Assembly: GCF_028066395.1 (NCBI RefSeq)
Contig: NZ_JALCBM010000012.1
Span: 2,872-59,285, forward strand
Direction: 5' to 3'
Length of the DNA stretch: 56,414 bases
From: Ruegeria sp.
Lineage (GTDB): Bacteria > Pseudomonadota > Alphaproteobacteria > Rhodobacterales > Rhodobacteraceae
In this document: positions 45,943 through 55,539 of the stretch, one piece after another
Numbering within the stretch: the stretch's first letter is position 1
Layout: each line of letters opens with the position of its first letter
Translations under genes and position numbers: made by a program
The notes under the pieces: generated by a model
The model's input: the letters and a program-made list of their open reading frames with translations, nothing else
What the model was told of the DNA's origin: nothing
Database searches by the model: none

Positions 45943-47858
45943 GTCTCTCCTCCCTGTGGGTCAGACCCTGTCTGATGGTACATATCTTCGATCAAATCTG
46001 AGTATTTCTTTTCCACCAGATTACGTTTCAATTTCATGGTTGCGGTCAATTCGTCATCATCGGCGGTCAGCAGCACGTCGATCAGGCGGAAATCCTTGAT
46101 CTGTTCGACCCGCGCGAAATCCTTGTTCACGGATGTGATCTCGGCCCCGATCAAATCCTTGATCTCGGGCGCAGCACAAAGCGAGGCGAAATTCGAGAAC
46201 GGGATTTTCCGGTCCTGGGCGAATTTCTCGACCACTTCCTGATCGATCATGATCAGCGCGGTCAGGAATTTGCGCCGGTCGCCGATGATCACCGCGTCCG
46301 AGATGTAGGGGCTGAACTTCATCCGGCTTTCAATCTCGGCCGGGGTGATGTTCTTGCCGCCTGCGGTGATGATGATGTCCTTGAGCCGTCCGGTGATGGT
46401 GACATAGCCATCCTGATCGACATGCCCCATGTCCCCGGTGCGCAGCCAGCCATCGGCGGTGAAGGTTTCGGCTGTCTTGGCATTGTTGCGCCAATAGCCC
46501 TGAAACACGTTCAGACCCTTGATCTGAATCTCGCCACCCTCGGCAATGCGCAGGTCGTTGCCGGGCACCGGGCGGCCAATGGTGCCCAGGCGGTTGGCCT
46601 GTGGCGTGTTCAGTGCCCCAAGGCCCGAGGTTTCGGTCATCCCGAACCCTTCGACCAGCGGCACGCCGATGGCCCAGTACCATTTCAGCAGATCGGCCGA
46701 GATCGGTGCCGCGCCGGAACCACCCCGACGCAGCCGATCCAGCCCCAGCATCCGCCGCAGATTGCGCAGAACCAGCCGGTCCCACAGCCAGAACCTTGCG
46801 GCAATTAATGGCGGCACCTTCTGGCCCGCAAAGATATGATCCGCCCGCGCCATCCCGGCATTCACGGCCTTGGCAAAGGCGTAACGGCCCAGCGGCGTGG
46901 CCTCTTTCGCCATGAACTGCACTTTGGAATAAATCTTCTCCCACACGCGCGGCACGGCGGTGAAGGTGTTGGGCGAGACCTCTTGCAGATTGGCAAACAC
47001 CGTCTCGGGGCTTTCGGCAAAATTGACGGTGCATTTCGAGGCCAGCGGGAAATAGACCGACACATCGCGTTCAAGGATATGGCAGAGCGGCAGGAAGCAC
47101 AGTTGTTCATCTGTGGACATGGCGGGCAGGGAGTGGGCGCCGGCCTCGATCACCGCCATGATGTTTTCATTGCTCAGCATCGCGCCTTTGGGCATGCCCG
47201 TGGTGCCCGAGGTGTAGACCAGCAGCGCGGTGTCCTGCGGAGTTGTCTGAGCGATTTCAGCCTCGAACGCGCCGGGGGTTTCGGCCTCGGCCTGCCGACC
47301 CAGCGCGTATAGATCACCGATCATCATGCAGCGCGGGTGGTTCAGGTCGTGCAGGCCCTCATCCTCAAGAATGATGACCTTCAGCAGATCGGGCAGGGCG
47401 TCCTCGACCGCCAGAAACTTGTCCAGTTGCTCTTCGTCTTCGACAATCAGAAACCGGCTGTCGCTGTCGGTGATGATATACTGCACCTGACTGGCCGCGT
47501 CGGTGGTGTAGATGCCCGAGGCAACGCCGCCGACCCCTTGAATACCCATATCCAGCCAGGCCCATTCCTTGCGGTCCTCGGACAGGATCGAGACGACCTC
47601 ACCCCGTTGCAGCCCCAGCTTGCGCAAGGCCAGCCCGATCCATTTGGCGTAGTGCCAGTAGTCGGACCAGGAATAGGATTTCCAGATGCCCAGATCCTTT
47701 TCCCGATGCGCGGTGCGGTTGCCCAGCTCGGCGCAGCGTTTCTGAAACAGCTCGCCGATGGTGATGCAGTCATCGACCCGCAGCGGGCGCTGGCCGGGCG
47801 TGGCGTTGAAGCGGACCCCGTTGATCGTTGTCTGAGGGGGCAGGGGGCTGGCATCCAT
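45939..47858 (-). CDS. AMP-dependent acyl-CoA synthetase (long-chain type)
   Basis: Activates a carboxylic acid as its AMP ester, then its CoA thioester. 639 residues: ATP loop LLVYTSGTTGMPKGAMLSNE (near residue 172), GFGMTETSGLGALN, GWLRTGDMGHVDQDGYVTIT and GRLKDIIITAGGKNITPAEI, then the C-terminal lid domain. The bulky gate region resembles long-chain or aryl FadD-like enzymes common inside Liv-type operons. ATG 47858 has GGAGGTGA 5 bases upstream and avoids overlap; a longer start at 47891 is less likely. It likely traps the imported acid as CoA ester. Confidence 0.92.
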   Translation of the reverse strand: MDASPLPPQTTINGVRFNATPGQRPLRVDDCITIGELFQKRCAELGNRTAHREKDLGIWKSYSWSDYWHYAKWIGLALRKLGLQRGEVVSILSEDRKEWAWLDMGIQGVGGVASGIYTTDAASQVQYIITDSDSRFLIVEDEEQLDKFLAVEDALPDLLKVIILEDEGLHDLNHPRCMMIGDLYALGRQAEAETPGAFEAEIAQTTPQDTALLVYTSGTTGMPKGAMLSNENIMAVIEAGAHSLPAMSTDEQLCFLPLCHILERDVSVYFPLASKCTVNFAESPETVFANLQEVSPNTFTAVPRVWEKIYSKVQFMAKEATPLGRYAFAKAVNAGMARADHIFAGQKVPPLIAARFWLWDRLVLRNLRRMLGLDRLRRGGSGAAPISADLLKWYWAIGVPLVEGFGMTETSGLGALNTPQANRLGTIGRPVPGNDLRIAEGGEIQIKGLNVFQGYWRNNAKTAETFTADGWLRTGDMGHVDQDGYVTITGRLKDIIITAGGKNITPAEIESRMKFSPYISDAVIIGDRRKFLTALIMIDQEVVEKFAQDRKIPFSNFASLCAAPEIKDLIGAEITSVNKDFARVEQIKDFRLIDVLLTADDDELTATMKLKRNLVEKKYSDLIEDMYHQTGSDPQGGET

Positions 47859-47863
47859 CTGCG

Positions 47864-48637
47864 TCACCTCCACGTCTTTTTCCGCTTCCAACGGCGGTTT
47901 TCGCGGCTGCCTTCCTCTTGCACGCCAAGATAGAAGTTCCGGATATCCTCGGATTGCATCAACACATCTGCCGCGCCATCCATGACGATGCGCCCGACCT
48001 CCATCACATAACCATGATGGGCCAGTTGCAGCGCCGCATGGGCGTTCTGTTCGACCAGCATCATGGTCATGTTCTGTTCATCGTTCAGGCGTTTCAGGAT
48101 GCCGAAGATTTCCTGCACCAGCAGCGGCGACAGACCCAGTGAGGGCTCGTCCAGCAGCATGATCCGGGGCTTTGCCATCAACCCGCGCCCGATCGCCAGC
48201 ATCTGCTGCTGGCCACCGGACAGGGTTCCGGCCTCCTGACCGCGACGGTCCTTGAGGATCGGGAAATAGGAAAAGACCAGCTCGCGATCCTGTTCGATCT
48301 GCGCCTTGTCGGAGCGGGTATAGGCCCCGAGGCTGAGGTTTTCGTCCACGCTCAGCAACGGAAACACCTCGCGCCCTTCGGGGACATGCACGATGCCGCT
48401 CTGGACCACCTTATGCGGCTCGGACCCCTGAATGTCGTGCCCGTCAAAGGTGATCGTGCCCTTTTCCGGGTCCATCACGCCCGAGACGGTCTTCATCAGC
48501 GTCGTTTTGCCCGCACCATTGGCCCCAAGGATCGAGACGATCTGCCCCGGATGCACATCCAGCGACACGCCGCGAATGGCCATGATGGGGCCATAAAAGC
48601 TTTCGACATTGCGGATTTTCAGGATCGGCTGGCTCAT
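47864..48637 (-). CDS. ABC transporter ATP-binding protein, LivF type
   Basis: 257-residue ATPase. Walker A SILGANGAGKTTLMKTVSG (near residue 36), signature LSGGQQQMLAIGRGLMAKP (near residue 140), Walker B RIMLLDEPSLGLSPLL and the His switch MLVEQNAH. A C-terminal tail of about 20 residues rich in Arg and Glu is longer than the minimal LivF. Pairs with the LivG-type ATPase encoded upstream (4-bp overlap). Confidence 0.93.
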   Translation of the reverse strand: MSQPILKIRNVESFYGPIMAIRGVSLDVHPGQIVSILGANGAGKTTLMKTVSGVMDPEKGTITFDGHDIQGSEPHKVVQSGIVHVPEGREVFPLLSVDENLSLGAYTRSDKAQIEQDRELVFSYFPILKDRRGQEAGTLSGGQQQMLAIGRGLMAKPRIMLLDEPSLGLSPLLVQEIFGILKRLNDEQNMTMMLVEQNAHAALQLAHHGYVMEVGRIVMDGAADVLMQSEDIRNFYLGVQEEGSRENRRWKRKKTWR

Positions 48638-49398
48638 GAGGCTTTCCCCAGATACGCCTCGACCACCGCCGGGTGAGATTGCACCTGCGCGGGGGTTCCC
48701 AGCGCCAGTTTCGCGCCATCGGCCATGGCCAGCACCCGGTCGGACACGCCCGAGACCAGACCCATGTCATGTTCCACCATCAGCACGGTGATCCCCATCT
48801 GCCGCCTTATGTCGTCGATCCACCAGCGCATATCGGTGGTCTCCTCGACCGACAGCCCCGAGGCCGGTTCGTCTAGCAGCAACAGTTTCGGCTCGGTCGC
48901 CAATGCGCGGGCCACTTCGACCACCTTGCGCACACCATAGGGCAGGCCCGAAATCATCTTGTCGCGGAACGCCTGCAGGTCGAGAAAGTCGATGATCTGC
49001 TCGACCTTTTCGCGGCTTTCCAATTCCTGCCGCCGCGCGGCGCGGGTGAACAGGATGTCCGAGATCAGGTTCGTGCGCCGATGACGGTGCCGCCCGACCA
49101 GCAGGTTCTGCAAGACGGTGGCATGCTCGAACAGTTCGATATTCTGAAAAGTCCGCGCCACGCCATGGTCAGCCACGCCCGAGGGTTTGACCTGCAACAG
49201 ATCATGCCCGTCGAAGCGGATCGCCCCGTTTGAGGGGTCGTAGAAGCGCGAGATCAGGTTGAACACGGTCGATTTGCCCGCGCCATTTGGGCCGACGATG
49301 GCAAAGACCTCACCCTGTTCGACCGAGAAAGACAGATCATCCACCGCCGTCAGGCCGCCGAATTTCAGGGTGACATTTTCGAACTCCAGCAAGCTCAT
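48634..49398 (-). CDS. ABC transporter ATP-binding protein, LivG type
   Basis: 254-residue ATPase. Walker [21 protein letters not shown] (near residue 35), the LivG-typical [20 protein letters not shown], Walker [16 protein letters not shown] and [20 protein letters not shown]. The signature motif is degenerate: [19 protein letters not shown] stands where LSGGQ is expected, as is normal for LivG. It overlaps the upstream LivM-type permease gene by 4 bp. Confidence 0.93.
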   Translation of the reverse strand: MSLLEFENVTLKFGGLTAVDDLSFSVEQGEVFAIVGPNGAGKSTVFNLISRFYDPSNGAIRFDGHDLLQVKPSGVADHGVARTFQNIELFEHATVLQNLLVGRHRHRRTNLISDILFTRAARRQELESREKVEQIIDFLDLQAFRDKMISGLPYGVRKVVEVARALATEPKLLLLDEPASGLSVEETTDMRWWIDDIRRQMGITVLMVEHDMGLVSGVSDRVLAMADGAKLALGTPAQVQSHPAVVEAYLGKAS

Positions 49399-50492
49399 CG
49401 CAGACGCTCCGTCTTCAGATAGGATTTCTGCCGTTTGAACATGTCCTTGCGGTAGAAGGGGAATAGTTCGAACCAGGTGCGGATTTTCAGCCAGCGACCA
49501 TAAAGCCCCATGGGTTCGAACAGGATGAAACCGATCAGGATCATGCCGAAAATGCCGAACTCCAGCCCCGGGATGGCGACGGTGTTGCCGCCGAACAGGG
49601 CGCCGACGTATTCTTTCGAGATCGATAGGAATTGCGGCAAAAAGCCGATCACGATAGCGCCCAGAAAGGCCCCGTGGATCGAGCCCAACCCGCCGATGAC
49701 GATCATCATCAGCAATTGGATCGAGATCAGGACACTGAAAGTCTCGTTATTGAACGCGCCCGCATAAAGCCCCATCAACGCGCCCGCCCAGCCCGTTACA
49801 GCACAGGACAGCGCGAAAGAAATCATCTTGGTGCGTGCGATATCGACGCCCATGGCCTGCGCCGAAACCTCGCTGTCGCGCACGGCGATGAAACTGCGGC
49901 CCAGCGGTGAGCGTAGCAGGTTGATATATCCCAGCGTGACCAGCACCGCGACGCCCAGCACCAGCCAGAAGAACGGCGCGGGCGTGGCCCAGCGATCAAC
50001 GAGGAACCCGAAGATCTCGACCCCACCCAAATACTTGCCCGCAACCCCGCCGGTGATGGGTTCGGCCAGCACGATGATGTCGTCCATCAGGATCGACAGG
50101 GCCAGCGTGAAAATCGCCAGATAGATCCCATGTAGCCGCAGGGCCGGGATGGCCACGGTGACGCCTGCGATACCGGTCAGGATGCCCGCGACGGGGAAGG
50201 CGATCAGAAAGGGCACTCCGGCCTCGATCAGCACCACATTGGCATAGCAGCCAAAGGCCAGAAACGCCGCGTGGCCCAGGCTGGCTTGTCCGGTGTGGCC
50301 GGTCAAGATCATCAGACCCAGTCCGGCGATGGCCCAGATCAGCACATTCGTCAGCTCACCCAGATAGAAATCATCCAGCCACCAGGGGGCAGCAGCCACG
50401 ACCGCTAACAGGATCAAGTAGAGGGTCAGCTGATAGCCGTCCTTCCAGGGCCGGATATCCTGCATATAGTTGGTTTTGAAAACGATCCGCAT
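49395..50492 (-). CDS. ABC transporter permease, LivM type
   Basis: 365 residues, about ten membrane helices. [20 protein letters not shown] near residue 73 and the EAA-like cytoplasmic loop [20 protein letters not shown] near residue 195 are standard; [20 protein letters not shown] follows. A polar C-terminal tail ([18 protein letters not shown]) is longer than in E. coli LivM. It follows the LivH-type gene by 3 bp. Confidence 0.93.
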   Translation of the reverse strand: MRIVFKTNYMQDIRPWKDGYQLTLYLILLAVVAAAPWWLDDFYLGELTNVLIWAIAGLGLMILTGHTGQASLGHAAFLAFGCYANVVLIEAGVPFLIAFPVAGILTGIAGVTVAIPALRLHGIYLAIFTLALSILMDDIIVLAEPITGGVAGKYLGGVEIFGFLVDRWATPAPFFWLVLGVAVLVTLGYINLLRSPLGRSFIAVRDSEVSAQAMGVDIARTKMISFALSCAVTGWAGALMGLYAGAFNNETFSVLISIQLLMMIVIGGLGSIHGAFLGAIVIGFLPQFLSISKEYVGALFGGNTVAIPGLEFGIFGMILIGFILFEPMGLYGRWLKIRTWFELFPFYRKDMFKRQKSYLKTERLR

Positions 50493-50495
50493 ATC

Positions 50496-51371
50496 TCAGA
50501 CCTTCTTGACCCGGACCTGGCTGAACAGCCCGTGCGGGCGGAAGATCAGCACCGCCAGCAACAGCGCATAAGGCGCGATCTGGCTGTACCCGGCGGCGAT
50601 ATAGCGGCTGGCGAAAGGCTCGATCACACCGACGATCAGCCCGCCCGCAAGTGCTCCGGGCAGGCTGCCGAAGCCGCCGATCACCGCCGCTGCAAATGCC
50701 TTGATCCCCAACAGCCCCGAGGCCGGATCGACCGAGCCCTTGGCCGCAAACAGAATGCCCGCGATCCCCGCGACCACACCCGCCAGCGCCCAGATGAAAC
50801 CCTGCACCCGCTTGACCGGGATGCCCATGTAATAAGCCGCGAGTTGGTTTTGTGAGGCCCCCTGCATCGCCAACCCCAGCCGGGTCTTGCTGAAAAACAC
50901 GTAAAGGCCCCAGGTCAGCAGCAGGGTCACCACGATGACCGCAACATCCTCCATCCCCAGCACCAGCCCGCCAAAGCGGACCTCTTTCCCGGCAAGCGGG
51001 TTCTGTAGTGTCTGCGGCTCATGCCCCCAGATCAACCCGGCGGCAAAGCGGATGACGAACCCCAAAGCGATGGTCAGGATCACCACCGCCGTCTGGCTTT
51101 CGCCGAACAGGCGGCGGATGATCAGCCGGTCGACCAGATACCCCAGCGCCCCCATGATGCCCAATGAGATCGGCAGCGCCAGCCAGAAGGGCAGGCCCAT
51201 ATATTCGGTATTGGTCAGGCCGATGGTCACAAAAGCGCCCAGCATCATGAAATCGCCCTGCGCGAAATTCACCGCCTCGGTCGCCTTGTAGATCAGCACA
51301 AAGCCAAGCGCGATCAGGCCATAGACACAGCCATTGGCCAGCCCGCTGATCAGCAGCTGCGCGTTATCCAA
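50496..51371 (-). CDS. ABC transporter permease, LivH type
   Basis: 291 residues, about eight helices. GLANGCVYGLIALGFVLIYK at the start and AVNFAQGDFMMLGAFVTIGL are the LivH signatures; the EAA loop is KTRLGLAMQGASQNQLAAYY near residue 168, followed by IGGFGSLPGALAGGLIVGVI. First transporter gene of the run; its start follows GGAGGGAGAG. The 74-bp gap to the upstream oxidoreductase has no obvious terminator, so that gene may belong to the same operon. Confidence 0.93.
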   Translation of the reverse strand: MDNAQLLISGLANGCVYGLIALGFVLIYKATEAVNFAQGDFMMLGAFVTIGLTNTEYMGLPFWLALPISLGIMGALGYLVDRLIIRRLFGESQTAVVILTIALGFVIRFAAGLIWGHEPQTLQNPLAGKEVRFGGLVLGMEDVAVIVVTLLLTWGLYVFFSKTRLGLAMQGASQNQLAAYYMGIPVKRVQGFIWALAGVVAGIAGILFAAKGSVDPASGLLGIKAFAAAVIGGFGSLPGALAGGLIVGVIEPFASRYIAAGYSQIAPYALLLAVLIFRPHGLFSQVRVKKV

Positions 51372-51445
51372 ACTCTCCCTCCATCCGCCGGTATGCCCGG
51401 CTTTGTTTTCGCCCTGCCGCGTTGATGGGCAGGGGCATGGTTCTA

Positions 51446-52474
51446 CTATGGCGTGATAATCACCTTCCCGTCACTCTTTTTCAGCGCATCCGCCAGATTC
51501 GGCACAAGATTTTTTAGGGTAAGCCGTTCCGAGACATCGGTTTTCCAACGGCCATCGGCAAAGCGGGCCTGAACCTCGGCCACCACGCGCATCTGATCGG
51601 CAGGCGGCGTGGACATCATCCAGCGGGTCAGCCAGAACCCTTCGATCCGCTTATCCATAAAGATCAACTGACCCATCTGGGTCAGGCGTGGCAGATCGGC
51701 GCTCAGCTTGCCATAACAGACCCAGCGCGCGCCGTTGGGCATGGCGCAGAATAGCTGTTCCGACAGTTGATCAGCCACCGCGTCCAGAAACACGCGCGGT
51801 TTCATCGTGGCGGACAGCGCAGCAAACCGCTCGACCACATCACCTTGGGTCACATCCAGAACCTCGGCCGCGCCGGTCTGTTTCAACGCCTCCACCGCCT
51901 CGGCCCGCCGGACCAGAGCGATGGGGTGCAGCCCGAGGTCCCGCCCAAGGCTGCACATCAGCTTGCCCAATTGGCTGGTCGCGGCAGAGACGACAAACGC
52001 CTCGCCAGCTTCGCGTGCGATATCAACCATCGCCATGGCGGTCAGGGGGTTCACGATCTGCGCCGCGCCATCCTCATCCGAGATATCGGGGCGCAGCGGG
52101 ATGCACATCTGCGCTTGCGTGACCACATATTCCGCCCAGGCGCCTGAACCTGCGGCCACAAAAGCGACGCGCTGATCCCGCAACGCCTCGGCCCCGGCAC
52201 CACAGGCGACAACATCGCCGCAGCCCTCGAACCCGGCGGGGGCGCCTTTGGCACGGGGCTGGCCGTATTCGCCCTTGATAAAGTGAATATCCGACGGGTT
52301 GACCGAGGCCGCGCGCAGCCGGATCAGAACTTGACCGGGGCCGGGCGCGGGCAGGGGCAACTCGGCAGGCTCAAGCCACGCGGCGGCATCATCCAGAGCC
52401 GGGCCGGTGGCGGTGCCGGAATAGCCGTCATGCTTTTGGATCACAGCGAACATGGTGGCGGGTAGATCGGTCAT
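51446..52474 (-). CDS. Zinc-free medium-chain oxidoreductase (quinone oxidoreductase-like)
   Basis: 342 residues of the MDR superfamily: GroES-like N-terminus with PGPGQVLIRLRAASVNPSDI near residue 38, GFEGCGDVVACG, and a nucleotide domain near residue 140 (VVSAATSQLGKLMCSLGRDL, where the usual GxxGxxG is degenerate). The catalytic zinc ligands are missing, as in NADPH:quinone reductase or enoyl-reductase relatives. ATG 52474 has AAGGAGCG six bases before it. Substrate unknown; the neighbouring acyl-CoA synthetase suggests an enoyl or acyl compound. Confidence 0.85.
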   Translation of the reverse strand: MTDLPATMFAVIQKHDGYSGTATGPALDDAAAWLEPAELPLPAPGPGQVLIRLRAASVNPSDIHFIKGEYGQPRAKGAPAGFEGCGDVVACGAGAEALRDQRVAFVAAGSGAWAEYVVTQAQMCIPLRPDISDEDGAAQIVNPLTAMAMVDIAREAGEAFVVSAATSQLGKLMCSLGRDLGLHPIALVRRAEAVEALKQTGAAEVLDVTQGDVVERFAALSATMKPRVFLDAVADQLSEQLFCAMPNGARWVCYGKLSADLPRLTQMGQLIFMDKRIEGFWLTRWMMSTPPADQMRVVAEVQARFADGRWKTDVSERLTLKNLVPNLADALKKSDGKVIITP

Positions 52475-52594
52475 CCGACGCTCCTTGTCTGGCCGCATAT
52501 GGTTGCGGATCAGACCAGCCAAACAAATAGCTGCGCGGGCGTCAATGCCATCAGGATGCGGGCCGATCCCGGTGATCAGCCCGCAAGGCTTTTA

Positions 52595-53158
52595 TCACTG
52601 CGTCAACAGGGTGCGCAGTTTCTGGATCTCGGTCACGATGGTCTCGGGCGAGGCTTTGATCTTGTCCAGAATCGCAATCGCCTGAGTCTTGACCTGCTGC
52701 GTCAGGGTACTGTCCTGAACCGAGGCGACCATGGCGTCATAGTCGAAATTCTGCGCGGTCAGTTGGCCCTCTTGCAGCCAGGAATTGAACAGATCCTGCC
52801 CCTGCGCGGTCAGCGCGGCAACCTGATCGCCTGCGGCAGCGGCGGCATCACCCGCCTGATCCGCCAGGGACGAGGCCGCCTCGGATGCCTGATCGGCGAC
52901 AGAGCTTGCCGCCTCGGACGCGGCATCCTGCACCGCCGTTGCCGCATCCGACGCAGCATCAACCGCTTGATCGGTCAGTGAACCTGCGGCCTCGGAAACG
53001 GTTTCCTCGGTGGCTGTGGCAGCTTCCGACGCCGCGTCTTCGGCATCTTCGGCCGCGGCCTGCACCTGCTCGGCCGGGGTGGGTTCGGGTTGTGTGGCAT
53101 AATAATAAGCACCGCCGCCGATGACGGCGATCACGATGATAAGCAATAAACGGGACAT
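52595..53158 (-). CDS. Alanine-rich membrane-anchored helical repeat protein (187 aa)
   Basis: No recognised family. Residues 4-21 (LLLIIVIAVIGGGAYYYA) are a single membrane anchor or uncleaved signal. Residues 30-115 are almost entirely Ala, Ser, Asp, Glu and Gln in an 11-residue rhythm (for example SSVADQASEAA then SSLADQAGDAA), predicted as a long amphipathic helix of the LEA or apolipoprotein sort. The C-terminal 65 residues (DLFNSWLQEGQLTAQNFDYD onward) form a more ordinary helical domain. Probably periplasmic. Ribosome site AGGAG just upstream. A weak GCGGGC/GCCCGC hairpin follows the gene. Confidence 0.75.
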   Translation of the reverse strand: MSRLLLIIVIAVIGGGAYYYATQPEPTPAEQVQAAAEDAEDAASEAATATEETVSEAAGSLTDQAVDAASDAATAVQDAASEAASSVADQASEAASSLADQAGDAAAAAGDQVAALTAQGQDLFNSWLQEGQLTAQNFDYDAMVASVQDSTLTQQVKTQAIAILDKIKASPETIVTEIQKLRTLLTQ

Positions 53159-53342
53159 GAGTATCTCCTTTGAACGATGTGCCGCCCAGATGGGGAAAAA
53201 CTACCTGATCGCAAAGGGGAAATCCGGCGCAAACTTGGCAGAATCGCGGTTTGAGCCACTGTGCGCTGATTGACCGGGATCAGGCAGGCAAGTTCACGCC
53301 GTCGGCTGCGCATCGCACGGGACGGGGATTGAAACGGGGCCG

Positions 53343-53615
53343 ATGGCTGGAACGTTAGTGGCAAACCTGAAGAGATACTGTTCGAACCCTGCAAGCTCTC
53401 ATCGTTCCTTCGGAACGACTACTGCTCAGTGCTTTGATCAGAAGACAGCTGAACTTTCTCGCGAAAGTTCTGTGGCCGACCTGCGAGGAAAAACTTCGAG
53501 CCATTTTGATGATCTTTTCTCAACACTCGAAGAATGGGAAGCAATAATACAATCGCTTGATGAGCTTCCTGTGGATCATCGTTCTACTGATTTACCGAAG
53601 TTGGATAATGAATAA
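53343..53615 (+). CDS. Hypothetical protein or gene remnant (90 aa)
   Basis: Not recognised. The second half (FDDLFSTLEEWEAIIQSLDE) looks like a plausible acidic helical protein; the first half is less convincing. Codon use (TCT, ACT, CTT, AGA, ATA) and about 45% GC differ from every neighbour, and there is no good ribosome site. It lies in the low-GC patch and could be an imported small gene or a fragment of a larger one. The flanking stretches 53159-53342 and 53616-53656 hold nothing else I can name. Confidence 0.3.
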   Translation: MAGTLVANLKRYCSNPASSHRSFGTTTAQCFDQKTAELSRESSVADLRGKTSSHFDDLFSTLEEWEAIIQSLDELPVDHRSTDLPKLDNE

Positions 53616-53656
53616 AGGCGAATTACAGGAAAGAGCCCATACTGACCAATCAGAAG

Positions 53657-54226
53657 TCACTGTGAAAGTCCGTTTGCCTTGCCGAAATCAACGTAACAAT
53701 CGTCGCTGCGAAGCTTGTCCAGCACATCTTGATCGACGTTCCGAATATCCGAGTGATATTTGGTAATTCCAGTACCCTCCAACACGCGGTTCATCAAATT
53801 GAATAGACCGCAAACTTGTATAGCGTCGAACAATGCTTTCTCGGTCCACCCAGCATCGTATACCGCTTTTGCGTCGGCTTCCGTCATACGGGAAGGATCG
53901 GTTGTTAGCTTTCCGGAATAGGCAAGAATGGGTTTCAGACTGTGATCAATGTTCGCCTTTTCGAGGCTAACCATCATGTCCTCGATGGTGCTGACTTCAA
54001 TGCCAAAAGCCTTGGCATGCACCGTGTGCGCACCATGGCAAAATGCGCAAGCATTTAAACCGGAGACATAAGCTGCAATTATCTCTCGTTCGGCTACACT
54101 GAGTTCGCTGTCGCCCCGCATGACCCGGTTTTGATATTCAGCTAAAGGCGCAAGCTTTTCAGGGAACGCACGATAGACGTGGCTCAGGTTTGCGTCTTCG
54201 GGCATCGACGGAAACAAGCGTTTCAT
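53657..54226 (-). CDS. Peroxidase-related / carboxymuconolactone decarboxylase family protein
   Basis: 189 residues, helical. The redox pair and proton relay are intact in LNACAFCHGAHTVHAKAFGI (near residue 57), and AEREIIAAYVSG precedes it, as in uncharacterised peroxidase-related enzymes of the AhpD superfamily. A role in peroxide or thiol stress is likely. The gene has about 47% GC in the part I sampled, well below the roughly 62-68% of neighbours, so it was probably acquired. Single gene; no partner reductase nearby. Confidence 0.85.
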   Translation of the reverse strand: MKRLFPSMPEDANLSHVYRAFPEKLAPLAEYQNRVMRGDSELSVAEREIIAAYVSGLNACAFCHGAHTVHAKAFGIEVSTIEDMMVSLEKANIDHSLKPILAYSGKLTTDPSRMTEADAKAVYDAGWTEKALFDAIQVCGLFNLMNRVLEGTGITKYHSDIRNVDQDVLDKLRSDDCYVDFGKANGLSQ

Positions 54227-54483
54227 TTCGGCTCCTCAGCAATTCAGCGCCTTGCATCTTAGTGGAACTTGGGGTTTTCGCAATCAAAGAGCTTTCTGCG
54301 GGTTGCTCTGATGTGTGTGGTTGTCAGCTTTGTCCCGCTTAGCGGACATTGGGTTTAAGCGGAACTAAAGCCCGACATACGCCCGTAGGCGAAATCAGAC
54401 GCTTTGTATCGATAACTGAAATTGCGGTATTTTTGCTCTGGTACAGACATCTGTTCTGTAGACGCTACTGCTTTATGTAAAGC

Positions 54484-54573
54484 TGGCGGAGAGACAGGGA
54501 TTCGAACCCTGGGTGGGCTTGCACCCACAACGGTTTTCGAGACCGCCCCGTTCGACCACTCCGGCACCTCTCC
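54484..54573 (-). tRNA. tRNA-Ser (CGA)
   Basis: Ninety-base class II tRNA on the minus strand with encoded CCA. Acceptor GGAGAGG pairs with TCTCTCC (last pair G-U), discriminator G73; anticodon loop CTCGAAA gives CGA, reading UCG. A long variable arm (TGTGGGTGCAAGCCCACC) identifies serine, and the T-arm is CAGGG-TTCGAAT-CCCTG. Confidence 0.97.
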
Positions 54574-54696
54574 GCGGGGGTCTGTGGAACGGGGATTTAG
54601 TGGTGAACGCGCAGGGGTGCAAGCAGAAAATTCCGCAATTCACACAACACGGGATTTTCCGTTGCCTGCGGGCGGAAAACCCCTAGGCTTGGAGGT

Positions 54697-55539
54697 ATGA
54701 CATATCATCTCCGCCGCCTTGTTTCGCCGCTTCTTCTGTCCGCCGTCACGCTGTGCTGCGCCACCATCCCCGCGTTGGCCGCCAATCGTGACCGGGTCGA
54801 GGCGTTTCTGACCACCACCGGGTTCGACGTGGCCCTGGAAAGCATCGCCTTTGCCTCGGCCTCGGCGCCGCAGATGCTGGGGATCGATGCCGAGGGATTC
54901 GGCGCGGACTGGACCCGGCTGACGGATGAGGTGTTCGACACGCAACTCATGCATGAAACCGCCGTGACGATTCTGGAGCAGACCCTCAGCGATGAGGCGC
55001 TGACGCATGCGGTGGAATTCTATGCCTCGGATCTGGGTCAGCGATTGGTCGTCGCCGAAAACGCCGTGTATTTGGAGGAAGATGACGACGCCCAACAGGC
55101 GCAGGGGCAGCAGATCATTTCCGACCTGATCCGCGAAGGCTCGACCCGGGTGGAAAGTTTCAAGCAGATGAACCGGGCGGTGGATGCCTCGGGCACGTCA
55201 TTGCGGGCGTTGCAGGAGATTCAGGTGCGGTTCCTGCTGGCCGCCAGCGCCTCGGGCGTGATCGAATTGCAGATGAACGGGGATGAGCTGCGCGCATTGA
55301 TGCAACAGAATGAGGCCGAGACGCGCCGGTCCCTGCAACTGTCGGCCCTGGCCAGCGCCGCCTATACCTATCGCGATTTCTCGGATGCGGATGTGGATGC
55401 TTACGTCGACGCGCTGGAACAGCCGCTGATGCAGGAGGTTTATGAACTGCTGAACGCCGTGCAATACGAAATCATGGCCATGCGGTTCGAGGTTCTGGCC
55501 GCGCGCATGGCCGAACTGCGCCCGGCGCAGGATATCTGA
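54697..55539 (+). CDS. DUF2059 domain secreted protein, first of a tandem pair
   Basis: 280 residues, signal peptide cleaved near PALA|AN (residue 29). Helical mature protein; HAVEFYASDLGQRLVVAENA near residue 107 matches the DUF2059 core. A second, weaker copy of this helical unit (FSDADVDAYVDALEQPLMQE onward, residues 227-265) suggests internal duplication. Function unknown; probably periplasmic. Its stop overlaps the start of the next gene by one base, and the two products are distant paralogs. Confidence 0.82.
   Translation: MTYHLRRLVSPLLLSAVTLCCATIPALAANRDRVEAFLTTTGFDVALESIAFASASAPQMLGIDAEGFGADWTRLTDEVFDTQLMHETAVTILEQTLSDEALTHAVEFYASDLGQRLVVAENAVYLEEDDDAQQAQGQQIISDLIREGSTRVESFKQMNRAVDASGTSLRALQEIQVRFLLAASASGVIELQMNGDELRALMQQNEAETRRSLQLSALASAAYTYRDFSDADVDAYVDALEQPLMQEVYELLNAVQYEIMAMRFEVLAARMAELRPAQDI

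Larger units (their letters stand above)
53340..54483. other. Low-GC patch abutting tRNA-Ser, possible small insertion
   Basis: Sampled lines run at 43-47% GC against more than 60% on both sides. The patch ends at the 3' end of tRNA-Ser, a common integration site, and TTCGAACCCTG occurs at both 53381-53391 and inside the tRNA T-arm at 54501-54511 in the same orientation. No integrase is present. The 257 bp from 54227 to 54483 hold no gene; there is a GTCCCGC/GCGGAC hairpin near 54331. Confidence 0.5.
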
